This document shows positions 8,090-10,226 of a DNA stretch of 10,226 nucleotides, in pieces. Source of the stretch: Arsenophonus sp046530935 (GTDB taxonomy: Bacteria; Pseudomonadota; Gammaproteobacteria; Enterobacterales; Enterobacteriaceae); NCBI GenBank assembly GCA_046530935.1, contig JBHEQW010000063.1, positions 1 through 10,226 on the forward strand, given 5' to 3'. The notes beneath the pieces were generated by a model. It made no database searches. It was not told where the DNA came from and was given only the letters and a program-made list of their open reading frames with translations. Every line of letters begins with the position of its first letter. Position 1 is the stretch's first letter. The position numbers and the translations under genes are program-made.

Positions 8090-8810
8090 GCTAATAACTG
8101 AGTATATCAGAAGGATAAATGGTTTAGTTATCTGCTGTATATCTTAAATACTTTGATTTTACTGTAGTGAGCAAAACAAATAGTAATTAATTTAATCATA
8201 GCATTTAAATGGTATAAATGCTACATTTTTTAGCTGAGACAGCCAATATAAATGCACTAACTAGTATTGTTGAAATCAACAAATATTTTTTCTAAATCCT
8301 TTATAATAGGAGCGTTATTCTATACAAGATAGAAAAGCTAAAAAACTTTGGATGGTAAGAGATAAAAGGGAAAAATGAATTGTTCTGTCTTTGAAATCGC
8401 TATAGATCGACAGAGTTATTTAAACGATAAGATTATTGAATAGTTTAATGCATATTATAATTAACCAGTTTTCTTGTGCTGATCATAGATAAAGAGTTTC
8501 TTTATTTGCTTGGATAGAACTAAATTGTGTGAAATCTTTATCAGCAAGCATGAAATTAATTACTATCACATAACAAGGTTAGGTGATTAGAGAGTTATTG
8601 ATAAGGAATTCCACATTCAAAATATGAATAATTATAAGCTCCCAGTTGATTAAAAGTATGGCCAAATAGATTTCATGCTCTAGCATCTCTTTTTATTTAC
8701 TGAATCTTTTGCTCTATAGAAGATTGTTTGAAAGCAAAACAATTGAAATACATACCTGGCTACAAATTGCTTTGTTAGCAAAACTAAGAACCTGTTGCCA
8801 ACATATGTTT
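8090..8810 (+). pseudogene. IS1595-family transposase relic (copy D), 5'-truncated
   Basis: This is the second IS1595-like copy, inverted relative to copy C (310-1295). It aligns with copy C from about 1015 of copy C onward; the zinc-ribbon third is missing, and sequence directly to the left is the IS256 end. Signatures on the plus strand: LAETANINALTSIVEINKYFF near 8235-8292, where TSIVEINKYFF corresponds to GIVEADETFFL with the catalytic aspartate replaced; EIKGKNE near 8360; VIDKEFHIQN at 8594-8624; and NRFHA at 8665-8679. Multiple stops make it inactive. Most likely the IS256-family element inserted into, or a deletion removed, the 5' end. I did not find the missing part left of 4620. Confidence 0.75.
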
Positions 8811-9352
8811 TTTTTCTTAAATTTAGTTAAAAAACTAGCATTATTTGCTTAGATGAATGGATTTTCTATTTGTTCAATCTCGATTTTAGTTATGCTGTCA
8901 TAGCTAGCACAATGATGAGCAATGGTTGCGGTAGTTGTTAATAATTCTGCTATTGAAACTTGCCTTACTCATCACTGTTCTAATTTTCTATTAAAAATGT
9001 TTAGCATTGTACTGCTTGTACAATTTTAATATAACGTAAAATACTTTGTTCTTTAATTGCTAAAACTAATAAAATATTTATGTTTGTTAAACAACATTAT
9101 ATTACCAACAGAATGCATTTCACTTTAAGTAGATAAAAACATTTTTAATAGAATAAATAGGAATTTTTCTCTTACATATAATGTAAGTAATTATCTTTAT
9201 AAAAGTTTTTTTTATTTTGATTTATAAAAAAAGAAAAAATTGTTTAGTATATTTCATTAGCAATTATAAAACAAAAATATAGAAAGCATGCTACTAAAAT
9301 AATTAGTGTTCAAATTCTAGTAATATATACTATAGAGAGTTATGTGTAAGAT
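8810..9352. other. AT-rich region upstream of arcA
   Basis: No convincing protein fragment of any length. Apart from the possible thr leader relic at 8904-8972, the rest is low-complexity A/T sequence, most extreme from about 9000 to 9340. The arcA promoter should lie in the last 200 bases. A TATACT hexamer at 9326-9331 could be a -10 box, but no well-spaced -35 box accompanies it. No clear ribosome-binding site is seen beyond GTAAG close to the ATG. Confidence 0.45.
8904..8972 (-). pseudogene. thrL: Possible thr operon leader peptide relic
   Basis: A minus-strand ATG at 8972 opens 22 codons ending in TAG at 8906-8904. Residues 5-12 read S-F-N-S-R-I-I-N, and the positions match the thr leader peptide of Serratia/Yersinia-type enterics as I recall it (ISLNTTIITTT). 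The mismatches at threonine codons are mostly single-base changes (ACC to AGC or AAC, ACA to AGA). Place and strand also fit: in Escherichia coli thrL lies upstream of and divergent from arcA. No attenuator hairpin or thrA follows; IS1595 copy D lies in that direction. The stretch is short, so chance similarity is a real possibility. Confidence 0.25.
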
Positions 9353-10085
9353 ATGCAAATCTCACATATTTTGATTGTTGAAGATGAGATTGTTACAAGC
9401 AATGCTTTTAAAAAGCATTTTGACTGCTGAAGTCTATATTGTACATGAAGCTACTAATGGCGCCGAAATACATAATATTATATTTGATAATGATATTAAT
9501 TTAATCATTATGGATATTAATTTACCAGGAAAAAATATTCTGCTACTTGCACGTGAATTACTTGACTAAGCTAATGTTGCGTTGATTTTTCTTACAGGTA
9601 GTAATAATAATGAAGTTAATAAGATATTAGGATTAGAAATTGGTGCTAATGATTATATAACTAAGCCTTTTAACCATAGTGAATTAACAATTCTTGCCAG
9701 AAATTTACTTTCGTTCATAAAAAATCTTTGCCAAATTAGTTCTGAACAATACAATCACATTGAAAGTTAAAAATTTAATGGCTTTTAGCTGGATATTGGA
9801 TATTAATAGTTACTCTTTAAATCCAGCAATATTGATTATTAATATAAATTAGCACGTAGTGAATTCAGAGGCATGTTACATTTTTGCTGAAATCCATGTA
9901 AAATTTAAACAGGCGAAAAACTTTTGAAAAAATGTATTGGACGTGAATTAAAACTACAGGATATAACTGTTGATGTGACTATCCGCCGTATCCGTAAATA
10001 CTTTGAATCGATAGTCGATACACCAGAAATTATTACTACAATTCATAGTGATGATAATCGATTCTATGGTTATATTGAAAAATAA
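9353..10085 (+). pseudogene. arcA: arcA pseudogene (aerobic respiration control regulator)
   Basis: ArcA is the cytoplasmic OmpR/PhoB-type response regulator phosphorylated by ArcB. It represses aerobic-metabolism genes when respiration is limited. Here the ATG at 9353 opens MQISHILIVEDEIVTSNA, close to the enteric N terminus. The phospho-acceptor segment MDINLPGK (9509-9532) and the lysine motif DYITKPFN are intact, as is the DNA-recognition segment TVDVTIRRIRK near the end. The normal length, 238 codons, is fully represented. Lesions: an extra T in the run 9406-9409 (frameshift); TAA at 9567 where a glutamine codon is expected; an extra AAT codon near 9605; TAA at 9768; TAG at 9786; a 7-base duplication at 9791-9804; and TAA at 9840, TGA at 9888 and TAA at 9906 before the normal end. 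It is the youngest-looking relic here but certainly nonfunctional. Confidence 0.96.
9791..9804. repeat. 7-bp tandem duplication in arcA
   Basis: GGATATT occurs twice in succession, within the codons for the conserved L-D-I-N segment between the receiver and DNA-binding domains. It shifts the reading frame by one base. Confidence 0.75.
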
Positions 10086-10226
10086 ATATAAAAATTAAAC
10101 CTATTCTATTTAGAATGGTTGTTTAATAATTAAATGGTAATTAATACTACACCATAATTAGCACAGCACTAATATCATTTTTAATACTATCCATCAATTA
10201 TTTTATCTGAATAACTTAAATAAATA
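10086..10226. other. AT-rich region downstream of arcA
   Basis: Apart from the hairpin at 10098-10120 I see nothing coding in the last 140 bases. In Escherichia coli the cre genes lie beyond arcA, but no trace is visible before the window ends. Confidence 0.4.
10098..10120 (+). terminator. Possible decayed arcA terminator
   Basis: AACCTATTCT, loop ATTT, then AGAATGGTT pair with one bulged T, thirteen bases after the arcA stop. The following TGTTTAATAATT is only a weak T-tract. Position suggests a weakened Rho-independent terminator of arcA. Confidence 0.4.

Noticed and set aside
9567..9770. Stop-codon readthrough or recoding keeping arcA functional
   Set aside because: The lesions include TAA, TAG and TGA plus a frameshift and a 7-base duplication, which no single recoding mechanism would bypass.
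1..10226. tRNA, rRNA or riboswitch genes
   Set aside because: I saw no cloverleaf with a GTTCRA-type T-loop, no conserved rRNA segments and no recognisable riboswitch core on either strand by eye; a covariance-model scan would be needed to be sure.

Overview
The window is an AT-rich stretch (about one third G+C by eye) with no intact gene that I can recognise. Every readable coding signal is a relic broken by stops, frameshifts and small duplications. The best-preserved relic is arcA, whose product is plainly the enterobacterial ArcA response regulator. Together with heavy insertion-sequence (IS) debris and very low coding density, this points to a gammaproteobacterial (Enterobacterales) insect endosymbiont in mid-stage genome reduction, of the Serratia symbiotica or Sodalis-allied kind. 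The sequence alone does not settle which.

Layout from left to right: (1) 1-300, unassigned, with two short-spacer palindromes near 169-190 and 318-343. (2) 310-1295, minus strand, an IS1595-family transposase relic (copy C). (3) 1300-2177, unassigned, with one patch that may be an eroded unknown gene. (4) 2178-4115, minus strand, a decayed IS91-family element (copy A) whose transposase still shows an HUH motif. (5) 4116-4619, very AT-rich and unassigned. (6) 4620-8059, plus strand, a decayed IS256-family (mutator-type) element, split at 5719/7776 by (7) a second IS91-family element on the plus strand, copy B. (8) About 8090-8810, plus strand, a 5'-truncated second IS1595-family relic (copy D). 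(9) 8810-9352, AT-rich upstream region of arcA, with a possible minus-strand thr leader peptide relic. (10) 9353-10085, the arcA pseudogene, followed by a possible decayed terminator.

The main discovery is that what looks like an empty 9-kb gene desert is a layered pile of at least five ancient transposons of three families. The two IS91-like copies are inverted relative to each other and align over about 1.9-2.0 kb once one is reverse-complemented. The two IS1595-like copies are also inverted and lie outside them, giving a roughly mirror-image order. The IS256 reading frame resumes exactly across copy B, and the junctions carry GAAC, the known target tetranucleotide of IS91. This fixes the order of events: IS256 first, IS91-like copy B later. 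No functional system can be operating here. The interest is the fossil record of IS proliferation, the loss of the ArcA redox regulator, and the mutational modes of decay (homopolymer slips, short tandem duplications, glutamine/glutamate codons turned into stops).
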